A stretch of 64,000 nt of DNA from an uncultured Halomonas sp. (GTDB lineage: Bacteria > Pseudomonadota > Gammaproteobacteria > Pseudomonadales > Halomonadaceae): NCBI RefSeq assembly GCF_947500835.1, contig NZ_CANMTQ010000001.1, positions 558,001 to 622,000 on the forward strand, read 5' to 3'. Below, piece after piece: positions 47,402-57,081 of this stretch. A model generated the notes under the pieces. It was not told the origin of the DNA and ran no database searches. It saw nothing but the letters and a program-made list of their open reading frames with translations. Positions within the stretch are counted from its first letter, which is position 1. Each line of letters begins with the position of its first letter. The position numbers and the translations under genes were made by a program.

Positions 47402-48702
47402 CCGGCGCTGTTTTCCAGACGATTGTCGACGTAGGCTTCGCTTCGAATCTGCTGCATCCAGGTTTCCAGCTCGTCGTTGGCTTTACGCTGGAAGAGCGTG
47501 TCGCGTATCTGGTTACGCTGGGCCTCGTTGGTAACGTCCTGCTGACGACGCTCCAGCACTTCGATCAGATGATAGCCAAAGCGTGAGCGCACCGGCTGGG
47601 AAATTTCACCCACAGGCAGCGATGTCATGGCCTCTTCGAAACCCGGCACCATCTGCCCCGGACGAACCCAGCCCAGGTCGCCGCCGTTGAGAGCACTCCC
47701 TCGATCATCGCTGACTTCCTGAGCGACCCGGGCAAAATCCTGGCCCGAAGCAATACGCTGACGCGCCTGTTCTGCCAGAGCTTCGGCCTGCTGGGCATTC
47801 TGGGTAGGATTCGTTTCGATGAGGATATGCCGCACACGCTGTTCATTGACGACCGCCTGCAGCTGACTGCCATCGTCCCGAGCCTGCAGTTTGATCAGAT
47901 GAAAACCATTCGGGCTGCGAATCGGCTCGCTGACCTGCCCCACGCCAAGCTGCGGAATCACCTCGGCGAATACGGCAGGAATTTCGGCAGCAGGCCGCCA
48001 TCCCATATCGCCGCCTTCCAGGGCATTGGAGCCATCGGACTGGGCCGCGGCCAGTTCGGCAAAATCGGCGCCGCTCTGTAACTGTTGATAAAGCGCCTCG
48101 GCCTCGGTCTGAGCTGTCTGAACCTGCTGCGGGCTCGGCGATTGGGGCAGTCCTATCAAAATATGACCAAGACGATAGCGGGTATTGTCACTACCGCTTT
48201 GCTGCTCGAGATAGCGCTGCACCTCCCGGTCGGACACCTTGATGCCACTGGCAACGCGGCGCTGCTGCAAATCTCGCATCATCATTTCACGGCGGACCTG
48301 TTCGCGCACCACTGCCAGGGAGAGCCCATCCGCTTCCAGGGTATCGGCGAATTGATCGAGACTCATGCCGTTGTTCTGGGCAATGGAGCGTACTGCACGA
48401 TTGAGTTCGGTATCGTCCACGGACAGATTGGCCTCTTCCGCCATCTGCAGCTGGATCTGTTCGACGATCATGCGCTCCAGCACCTGATTGCGCAGCGCTG
48501 CCTCGTCAGGTACGGCGATATTGCGACTCGCAAGCTGACTGCGCGCTTGAGTGACACGATCTTGAAGCTCACTCGCCATGATGGCGTCATCGTTGACCAC
48601 CGCCACGATGCGATCGAGCGGTTCGACCGCCAACGCATGGCTTGCAATGCTCAATGTCAGTGCCAATGTCAAACCCAACGACGCAAACATACGTTTGCCC
48701 AT
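47398..48702 (-). CDS. surA: Periplasmic chaperone and peptidyl-prolyl isomerase SurA
   Basis: SurA escorts outer-membrane proteins across the periplasm. The 434-residue protein has a signal peptide ending near HALA, the N-terminal chaperone domain (DRIVAVVNDDAIMASELQDR onward), two parvulin domains (about 170-270 with YRLGHILIGLP, and about 280-380 with RVRHILIETNP) and a C-terminal helix. The ATG at 48702 is used; a GTG 12 nt upstream is possible. It lies 19 nt behind lptD, one of its main clients. Confidence 0.95.
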   Translation of the reverse strand: MGKRMFASLGLTLALTLSIASHALAVEPLDRIVAVVNDDAIMASELQDRVTQARSQLASRNIAVPDEAALRNQVLERMIVEQIQLQMAEEANLSVDDTELNRAVRSIAQNNGMSLDQFADTLEADGLSLAVVREQVRREMMMRDLQQRRVASGIKVSDREVQRYLEQQSGSDNTRYRLGHILIGLPQSPSPQQVQTAQTEAEALYQQLQSGADFAELAAAQSDGSNALEGGDMGWRPAAEIPAVFAEVIPQLGVGQVSEPIRSPNGFHLIKLQARDDGSQLQAVVNEQRVRHILIETNPTQNAQQAEALAEQARQRIASGQDFARVAQEVSDDRGSALNGGDLGWVRPGQMVPGFEEAMTSLPVGEISQPVRSRFGYHLIEVLERRQQDVTNEAQRNQIRDTLFQRKANDELETWMQQIRSEAYVDNRLENSAG

Positions 48703-48721
48703 GCAAAACCTCACTCACTAT

Positions 48722-51142
48722 CTAGAATTGTGTCGGTTGATAACCCGGAATGGACTCTTCGAAGAAGGCATCGGTTCCCTGACCGACACCACCCAAGCCC
48801 TTGAATACGAAGGTCAGGAAAATACCGCGATCCCTATAGTCATCCTCGATGGTATTGGCGGTATCGTTATCCTCGAGCCATTCCCGCCAGGCAACCTGTA
48901 CGCCGTAGCAGCAATCGTTCCATTGGATACCGGCCAACTGCTCGAGAGAGCGACTGTTGGTTTCATCGTAAGTATAGCGGCCTATCAGATCCAGACTCGG
49001 CGTAGCACGATAGGCAAAAGATACGTCGTACTCTTCCCGGTCGTAGCCCAGCTGATCTTCCGGATCGCCGGAAGGGTCGAACCCTTCGAGCTGCCAGCGA
49101 TAACCCAGATTGAGGACGTGGCCAGCCGGATTGCGATAGCGCAGATAGGTGGCGGTACGCTCGGTCAGCTCTCGATCCGTGTCGTAGAACCATTCATAGC
49201 GAGTGCTCCAACGATCATTTATTTGCCAATCGAGCTGAGTCACGACCGGTGAGCGATCTCGAGTGGCGTTATACCACCGTTCGAAATTGGTATCCCGGTC
49301 CGGCAAGGTATTCGGGTCACCGTCCATGTCGACATTGCGGTCTTCGAAATAGGCGCTTTGCCCCACGGCCAGAGATAGCCGCTGCCGGCCGCTGTCGTCT
49401 TCGAGAAACCGTGTGGCCAGCCCATAGGAAAGCTTGTTGGTATCACCGATCCGATCGGCGCCGGTGAAGCGATAGGGCGACCATAGCTGACTATAGGAGA
49501 AGGCCTGCTCATCCGTGTCGAAATCCGGAAAGTCGCTTTGATCCCGCTCCGGCACATAGGCGTAGTAAAGACGTGGCTCCAGAGTCTGGCGCCAGTCGGA
49601 ATCGAAGGCGCTTAGCCCGCGCTCGAAGATCAGACCGCTATCGACGGAGCTGACCGGCACGGTACGATTCAGATCCGTGTCGCGATCGGTATTGAGCTGA
49701 TCGTAATCCAGACTGTAGCTGGTATTGAGCAGTTCAAAACGCGGCTCGAAAAACCCCCAGGATACGTCTTTGCGCCACCCAACCGCCGGCGCCAGATGCA
49801 CCCGCGAACCAGTGGCCGCCTCTTCTATCGGCACCTGCCTTTCATCGATATCACGCCAGAAATAGGTCGCGTTGGAGCGCCACTGCTGATACAAGCCGTT
49901 GTCCTGGGACCAGGCCGCATTGGCGGTCAGACTCGGCAAGCGATAAAACGGCTTGTCATTGTCGTTCAGCGGATACTCCATGCGCTGATAGCCCTGGGTC
50001 TTGGCTTCCAGAAACCAGGTGTTGCCGGTGTAGTTGAGCTGAGCCAGGCGGGACAGATATTCGGTATCGTTTTCGGCGAAATTGCGCCCAAAGTCCTCGA
50101 AATAACGCCCGTCGCTGGCGGCTCCGTAGCGCAGGTCGTAGCGCAGCCGCGGCGTGAAGCGACCCCGATGGGCATAGTCGATATACCAGCGATCCTCGCC
50201 TTCGAAGGCATCTCGGGGAACATTGGGGTTGTTGTCGTCACCGCCGTCATCGTCGGATAGATAAGCACCCTCGATCTGCCCCAGGTCTTCAGAAAACAGA
50301 TAGCGAAACTCGCCCCCCAGCAGTAGCCCATGATTGGTGAGCCAACGCGGCGTCAGGGTAGCGTCGTAATTGGGTCCTAGATTGAAATAGTAAGGTTGGG
50401 CGTAATCGAAAGAGTCGCCGGAAAAGCCCAGGGTCGGCCATAGAAAGCCGGACTGACGGCGATCGTCGATGGGAAAACGCACCCAAGGCCAATAGAAAAC
50501 CGGTACTTCGCCGACTTCCAGTCGTGCATTGGTGGCGGTGCCGACGCCCTTTTCCCGGTCGAGCACTACGTCGTTACCGATCAGGCGCCATAGTTTGCTG
50601 TCCGGTTCGCAGGTCGTGAAACTGGCTTCGGACAGCTGATAACGACCGTCTTCGAGCCGTGCCAGGCGCTGGGCGTCGCCCCGCAGACGCTGTCGGTGCA
50701 CCACATAGTGCGCGACGTCGATCTGGGCGGCGTCACTATCCAGGGCCATCTGCGCCGAATCACCGCGCACCAGCAGCCCCTGGTCGCGCATCGTCAGCGG
50801 TCCCTCGGCAAATATCGTGTCCCGAGCCGCATTGACCCGCACCTGGGACGCTTCAAGCTGGCTGGTATCGCGGCGCAACACCACGTCTCCCCGCAACAGT
50901 GTCTCGCCTTCGGCGCCATACTCGGCGCTATTCGATGAGGACAGCACCTCTTGTGGCGTTTTGCCTGGGGCAAGCTGATATTCCGGAATGACATAGCGGC
51001 CTCGACATAAGGCATTTTCGGGGGCATCTTCACCCCAAGCCTGCCAATCGAGCTGATCTGCCGGAAGCGGTGTCGGCGGCGCCGCATAGGCGCCGTTCGT
51101 GACCAGACCAGCAAGGGCAGTCCACAACAATCGCTTGCCCAT
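48722..51142 (-). CDS. lptD: LPS-assembly outer-membrane protein LptD
   Basis: LptD, with LptE, inserts lipopolysaccharide into the outer leaflet. The 806-residue protein has a signal peptide (cleavage after AYAA), an N-terminal OstA/LptA-like jellyroll (about 60-220) and a large beta barrel ending in phenylalanine. The four cysteines of the known disulfide relay have counterparts: Cys46 (ALCRGRY), one near 160 (TTCEPDSK) and the adjacent pair at about 744-745 (NDCCYGVQ). The ATG at 51142 is preceded by a GAGGAT-like site. It is divergent from amgK. Confidence 0.95.
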   Translation of the reverse strand: MGKRLLWTALAGLVTNGAYAAPPTPLPADQLDWQAWGEDAPENALCRGRYVIPEYQLAPGKTPQEVLSSSNSAEYGAEGETLLRGDVVLRRDTSQLEASQVRVNAARDTIFAEGPLTMRDQGLLVRGDSAQMALDSDAAQIDVAHYVVHRQRLRGDAQRLARLEDGRYQLSEASFTTCEPDSKLWRLIGNDVVLDREKGVGTATNARLEVGEVPVFYWPWVRFPIDDRRQSGFLWPTLGFSGDSFDYAQPYYFNLGPNYDATLTPRWLTNHGLLLGGEFRYLFSEDLGQIEGAYLSDDDGGDDNNPNVPRDAFEGEDRWYIDYAHRGRFTPRLRYDLRYGAASDGRYFEDFGRNFAENDTEYLSRLAQLNYTGNTWFLEAKTQGYQRMEYPLNDNDKPFYRLPSLTANAAWSQDNGLYQQWRSNATYFWRDIDERQVPIEEAATGSRVHLAPAVGWRKDVSWGFFEPRFELLNTSYSLDYDQLNTDRDTDLNRTVPVSSVDSGLIFERGLSAFDSDWRQTLEPRLYYAYVPERDQSDFPDFDTDEQAFSYSQLWSPYRFTGADRIGDTNKLSYGLATRFLEDDSGRQRLSLAVGQSAYFEDRNVDMDGDPNTLPDRDTNFERWYNATRDRSPVVTQLDWQINDRWSTRYEWFYDTDRELTERTATYLRYRNPAGHVLNLGYRWQLEGFDPSGDPEDQLGYDREEYDVSFAYRATPSLDLIGRYTYDETNSRSLEQLAGIQWNDCCYGVQVAWREWLEDNDTANTIEDDYRDRGIFLTFVFKGLGGVGQGTDAFFEESIPGYQPTQF

Positions 51143-51294
51143 GTATCCTCGGTGTCCTTGGCGGTTGGAATCGGTATTATACAGTCCCCGTGTCGCACGT
51201 CTTCTTCTCGTAGGCATGGCGCTAAATACAGGGATTGCGCTAAGAGGTCCTCAGCATGCGGCGACCAGTCGATCCCGTCAACCAAGGAGTTCTA

Positions 51295-53003
<1,709 letters not shown>

Positions 53004-53089
53004 CAGCGTCGGTGAATGAATCTGCGTGCAGACAGCAAGCGGGGCTGAGCGATCACCTACCTAAAATATCAGAAGGGAACGAGAAGATA

Positions 53090-53509
53090 ATGAAAGCCAC
53101 TGTCAAATGGACCGAAGGTCGCCAATTTGTAGCCGAATCCGGCAGCGGCCACAGCGTCGTGATCGATGGCCCGCCGGATCACGGTGGTCGCAATACCGGA
53201 CCGCGCCCGATGGAGATGCTGCTGATGGGCATGGGCGCCTGCACGGCGTTCGACGTGCTCGAAATCCTGGAGAAGTCCCGAGCTCCGGTGAGCGACTGCA
53301 GCGCAAGCCTCGAGGCGGAACGCGCCGACGACATACCCAGCGTCTTCACCAGGATTCACGTGCACTTCACCGTTGTCGGCAACGGCTTGAAGGAAAACCA
53401 GGTCAAGCGTGCCGTGGAGCTTTCCGCGGAGAAATACTGCAGCGCCTCGATCATGCTGACCCGTGGCGGTGTCGACGTAACCCATTCCTACGAGATTGTC
53501 AGCGAATAA
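53090..53509 (+). CDS. OsmC-family protein (YhfA-like)
   Basis: A 139-residue OsmC-fold protein. OsmC relatives reduce organic hydroperoxides with two cysteines; here Cys51 (MGACTAFDVLEIL) and Cys117 (EKYCSASIML) are in the expected places. The DGPPDHGGRNTGPRPMEMLL stretch is typical of the YhfA subgroup, whose physiological role is uncertain. The ATG at 53090 has AGAAGGGAACGAGAAG upstream; an extension starting at 53000 is rejected. It precedes speD, an order I recall from Pseudomonas. Confidence 0.88.
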   Translation: MKATVKWTEGRQFVAESGSGHSVVIDGPPDHGGRNTGPRPMEMLLMGMGACTAFDVLEILEKSRAPVSDCSASLEAERADDIPSVFTRIHVHFTVVGNGLKENQVKRAVELSAEKYCSASIMLTRGGVDVTHSYEIVSE

Positions 53510-53615
53510 GCTGCAAATTTTTACACCGCGACAAGTGCGTCCCGGGAACAGGATGTGCATAATACGCGCCTTTCCTTCAGGTCAGGTCGAAGGCGAACCC
53601 TTCGCTTCAGCGCAC

Positions 53616-53627
53616 CAACAATTGTTG
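53616..53627. promoter_or_regulatory. 12-bp palindrome in the speD leader
   Basis: CAACAATTGTTG lies 71 nt before the speD start, in a 189-nt spacer that also holds a CGAAGG/CCTTCG hairpin (53588-53604). It could be an operator or promoter element. Short palindromes arise by chance, so the call is weak. Confidence 0.3.
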
Positions 53628-53698
53628 CGGCTTGCCTTGTCCCGGTTCCGGTGCTCGTTCGCCGGATAATCATCCTTCGATCGATTAGGAGGTTGAGT

Positions 53699-54493
53699 GT
53701 GAGTGGAAATCTCCGACTCCACGGGTTCAACAATCTAACCAGCTCCTTGAGCTTCAATATCTACGATATCTGCTACGCAAAGACGGAAGAACAGCGCGAA
53801 GCCTATATAGACTACATCGACGAGCTATACAACGCCGAGCGCCTGACCCAGATATTGAAGGACGTGACCAACATCATCGGCGCCCATGTGCTCAATATCG
53901 CCCGCCAGGACTATGAGCCCCATGGCGCCAGCGTGACCATCCTGATTGCGGAGCATGAGCTCGACGAAACCGATGCAAATCAGACGGTACCTGGCCCAGG
54001 ACCGCTACCTCAGGCCGTCGTGGGTCACCTGGACAAGAGCCATGTCACGGTACACAGCTACCCGGAGTCCCACCCGGACAATGGCATCAGTACCTTTCGC
54101 CTGGACATCGATGTTTCCACCTGCGGCATGATAAGTCCGCTCAAGGCGTTGAACTATCTGATTCACAGCTTCGATTCGGACATTGTCACCACGGATTATC
54201 GCGTACGCGGTTTCACCCGGGACGTGAATGGCCGCAAGCTGTTCATCGATCACGATATCACCTCGATCCAGGATTACCTGGCGCAGGACACCAAGCACGC
54301 CTATCAGATGATCGATGTGAATGTTTATCAAGAGAACATGTTTCACACCAAGATGCTGTTGAAGGATTTCGACCTCGACAACTATCTGTTCGGCACGTCT
54401 CGTCGCGATTTGACCTTCGAGGAAGCGCGGGACATCGAGACTCGGCTACGCAACGAGATGCTCGAGATCTTTTATTCCCGCAATCTGGAGTAA
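53699..54493 (+). CDS. speD: S-adenosylmethionine decarboxylase proenzyme (long bacterial type)
   Basis: SpeD makes the aminopropyl donor for spermidine. The protein self-cleaves to create a pyruvoyl group: the site is Lys113-Ser114 in [11 protein letters not shown], and the proton-donor cysteine is Cys142 in [10 protein letters not shown], both two residues beyond the Escherichia coli positions. The GTG at 53699 follows AGGAGG by six bases and gives 264 residues, the Escherichia coli length; a longer frame from 53555 is not supported. It has a long spacer behind the OsmC gene. Confidence 0.96.
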   Translation: MSGNLRLHGFNNLTSSLSFNIYDICYAKTEEQREAYIDYIDELYNAERLTQILKDVTNIIGAHVLNIARQDYEPHGASVTILIAEHELDETDANQTVPGPGPLPQAVVGHLDKSHVTVHSYPESHPDNGISTFRLDIDVSTCGMISPLKALNYLIHSFDSDIVTTDYRVRGFTRDVNGRKLFIDHDITSIQDYLAQDTKHAYQMIDVNVYQENMFHTKMLLKDFDLDNYLFGTSRRDLTFEEARDIETRLRNEMLEIFYSRNLE

Positions 54494-54512
54494 GGCCGGC
54501 TATAGCTGGCCT
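54493..54512. terminator. Imperfect palindrome between convergent speD and LysR genes
   Basis: AGGCCGGCTA and TAGCTGGCCT form a 20-bp inverted repeat with one mismatch, starting on the last base of the speD stop codon, between convergent genes. There is no T run, so intrinsic termination is only possible, not shown. Confidence 0.4.
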
Positions 54513-54515
54513 CGC

Positions 54516-55391
54516 TTACACTCCCGTCATCAGCTGCCGTAGCAGCGGATTGGGAAAGCGCCTCGACAGCGTTACGGCATAGAATGTCTCGCTGAGCTGT
54601 GGGAGCTGATCCGCCTCGACGAGCATGCCGCTGGCCAGCTCCTCCTGCACCACAATCGGCGGCACCACGGCCAGTCCGATACCCTCCCGGACCAGGAGTC
54701 GAATCATTGCCATGTCGTCGACTTCGGCAGCAATGCGCACCTTGATAGCCAAACGATCGACGAGCGCATCGAACCCGGTGCGAATGCTGCTGCCTAGGCT
54801 TGGCAGCACCAGCGGCTCACTGGCGAGCAACTGCTTGAGTGTCCTGTCCTGGCCGACCCGCGTGGGAACACCCACCAGGCTCACCGGCTGCTCAGCGATA
54901 GGGTGGGATATCCAGGGCGTCGCCGCATCCCTGAAGACCGGCACGTTGACCAGCACCACGTCAAGCTGATGCGCCCCTAGACTCTGCAGCAAATCCCTTA
55001 GCGCGCCTGAGCGCACCATCACTTCGACATCCTCCCGACCAAGCAGCGGGCGCAGAAACTCAAACTGGAAGTTTCTCGAAAGCGTGGCCAGAGACCCGAC
55101 TCGCAGTATCAGGCGTCGCCCTTCCGGTCGGCCCTTAAGAGTACTGACAAGCTCTTCTCCCGAAGCAAAGATGACATCGGCGTGATCAAGGGCGATGCGG
55201 CCGGCCTCTGTCAGCAACAACTGCTTGCCCCGACGCTCGAACAGGTCGTGCCCCATCTGCTCCTCCAGCTTGCGGATCTGGATCGACAGCGCAGATTGAG
55301 AGACGCCCAGGCGGGCCGCGGTGCGAGTCAGATTCCCATCATGGGCAACGGACCAGAAATAGCGCAGATGCTTGTAGTTCAGGTTAGCCAT
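54516..55391 (-). CDS. LysR-family regulator divergent from dabBA
   Basis: A 291-residue LysR regulator with an N-terminal winged helix (LNYKHLRYFWSVAHDGNLTRTAARLGVSQSALSIQIRKLEE, about 4-45) of the NhaR-like subgroup and a ligand domain from about residue 92. It is divergent from dabB over 103 nt. The AT-rich spacer holds a spaced inverted repeat, ATTCTAT (55398-55404) and ATAGAAT (55439-55445), a plausible binding region. Control of the inorganic carbon transporter is inferred from position; the effector (a carbon-status metabolite, bicarbonate or ions) is unknown. Confidence 0.85.
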   Translation of the reverse strand: MANLNYKHLRYFWSVAHDGNLTRTAARLGVSQSALSIQIRKLEEQMGHDLFERRGKQLLLTEAGRIALDHADVIFASGEELVSTLKGRPEGRRLILRVGSLATLSRNFQFEFLRPLLGREDVEVMVRSGALRDLLQSLGAHQLDVVLVNVPVFRDAATPWISHPIAEQPVSLVGVPTRVGQDRTLKQLLASEPLVLPSLGSSIRTGFDALVDRLAIKVRIAAEVDDMAMIRLLVREGIGLAVVPPIVVQEELASGMLVEADQLPQLSETFYAVTLSRRFPNPLLRQLMTGV

Positions 55392-55494
55392 GGAGTAATT
55401 CTATTTTTTATATCGATACGTTAATAACAATGAATTTTATAGAATCTAAACCGATCGATATGATACCGGCAATCCAAAATTCGTTGCCGGAGTC

Positions 55495-57081
55495 ATGATG
55501 TCGTCATTTCTCGCCTCTCTTGTACTGCTGGCGCCCTTGGCGCTCATCACCGTGGCACTTCTTTCTTTCTCCGAACCGGGCCTTAGACCGAACCGGATAC
55601 TCAAGATGAGCCGCCTGGCCACCATCGGCGCCTTTCTGCTTGCCCTGGGCGGGGCCATTCTGGTGGCGCTGGCAGGGGCTCTTACGAGTCCTGTCATCGG
55701 TATCGGTGAGCTTGGCTTTTCCGTGCGCCTGGATGCACTCAGTGGCGTGATGCTGCTGCTGGTCTCTTTCGTCGGGGTGATCGTCGTGCGCTTCAGCCGC
55801 CATTATCTCGATGGCGACCCCCGCCAGGGCGTTTTTCTTGGCCGACTCTGCCTGACCCTGGCCGCCGTGATACTGCTGGTGAGCGCCGGCAACCTGCTGC
55901 AGCTGGTCGTTGCCTGGATCGCCACCAGCCTGGCGCTGCACAGTCTGCTGCTTTTCTATCCCGAGCGACCTGCCGCAGTCGTTGCGGCGCGCAAGAAGTT
56001 CATCACCGCCCGTATTGGTGATGCCTGTCTCATTGGTGCAGTCATACTGTTGTTCCAGTGCTTCGGCACCTTGGATATTGCCGACATTCTGACCCAGGCG
56101 CGTAATACCCAGGATGGCATGAGGCCGCCGGGGATTGCGCTCGCGACGCTGCTGATCGCCATCGCCGCCCTGCTCAAGTCGGCTCAATTCCCGACTCACG
56201 GTTGGCTACCCGAAGTCATGGAGACACCGACACCGGTCTCGGCCCTGCTACACGCCGGGATCATCAACGCGGGAGGATTCCTCGTCATCCGTTTCGCCGA
56301 CGTGATGCTGCTCTCCATGCCATCGCTGCATTTCATCGCCATTGTCGGCGGTTTCACCGCCCTCTTCGGGGGCGTGGTCATGCTGACCCAGCCCAGCGTA
56401 AAGGTCTCTCTCGCCTGGTCGACGGTGGCCCAGATGGGCTTCATGCTCCTGCAGTGCGGGCTGGGCGCTTTCTCGATGGCCGTGCTGCACATCGTCGCTC
56501 ACTCGCTCTACAAGGCCCATGCCTTCCTTTCCTCTGGCAGCGTCATCGATATCGCCAAGACCGCCTGGACACCGGATCTGAAAGCCCGGCCATCCATGGG
56601 TCTTCTCTTCTTGAGCCTGGCGCTGGCCCTGGGACTCTATGCCGGCATCGGCGGCTTGTTCAGCGCCCTCGTCGATGAGGCTTTCACCGTTCTGGCGTTG
56701 GGAATGATCCTCATCATGGGGCTGACGCTGCTGATCGCCCAATCGATGCAGGGCGAAACCCAGATGGAGGTCGTTGGTCGCATCCTCGTTGCGGCAGCCT
56801 TCGCAACGGGGATCTATTTCATTCTACAAGCCTTCGCGGCGTGGCTACTGTCATCCACCCTGCCTCCCATTCCGACACCGGATATCGCCGGATTCGCCAT
56901 CATGGTATTGGCGGTTGTCTCTTTTGCTGCGGTGACCGTGCTGCAAGTCCTGGCGCCGGTGTGGCTGGACTCGCCCACCTGGCGAGCCGCTCGGGTTCAC
57001 ATCGCCAATGGCCTGTACGCCAACACTCTATTCAATCGTATCGTCAGCACGCGCAAGCTGCTGTCGCGCAATCCGTCCTGA
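55495..57081 (+). CDS. dabB: DabB, proton-conducting membrane subunit of the DAB inorganic carbon pump
   Basis: A 528-residue membrane protein of the NuoL/MrpA antiporter superfamily with about 13 helices. It carries the family lysine and histidine residues in AALLKSAQFPTHGWLPEVMETPTPVSALLHAGIINAGGFL and VAHSLYKAHAFLSSGS. In the DAB system it is thought to use the cation gradient to drive DabA. It lacks the other complex I genes nearby and is directly followed by dabA with a TGATG overlap, which separates it from a true NuoL. Confidence 0.9.
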   Translation: MMSSFLASLVLLAPLALITVALLSFSEPGLRPNRILKMSRLATIGAFLLALGGAILVALAGALTSPVIGIGELGFSVRLDALSGVMLLLVSFVGVIVVRFSRHYLDGDPRQGVFLGRLCLTLAAVILLVSAGNLLQLVVAWIATSLALHSLLLFYPERPAAVVAARKKFITARIGDACLIGAVILLFQCFGTLDIADILTQARNTQDGMRPPGIALATLLIAIAALLKSAQFPTHGWLPEVMETPTPVSALLHAGIINAGGFLVIRFADVMLLSMPSLHFIAIVGGFTALFGGVVMLTQPSVKVSLAWSTVAQMGFMLLQCGLGAFSMAVLHIVAHSLYKAHAFLSSGSVIDIAKTAWTPDLKARPSMGLLFLSLALALGLYAGIGGLFSALVDEAFTVLALGMILIMGLTLLIAQSMQGETQMEVVGRILVAAAFATGIYFILQAFAAWLLSSTLPPIPTPDIAGFAIMVLAVVSFAAVTVLQVLAPVWLDSPTWRAARVHIANGLYANTLFNRIVSTRKLLSRNPS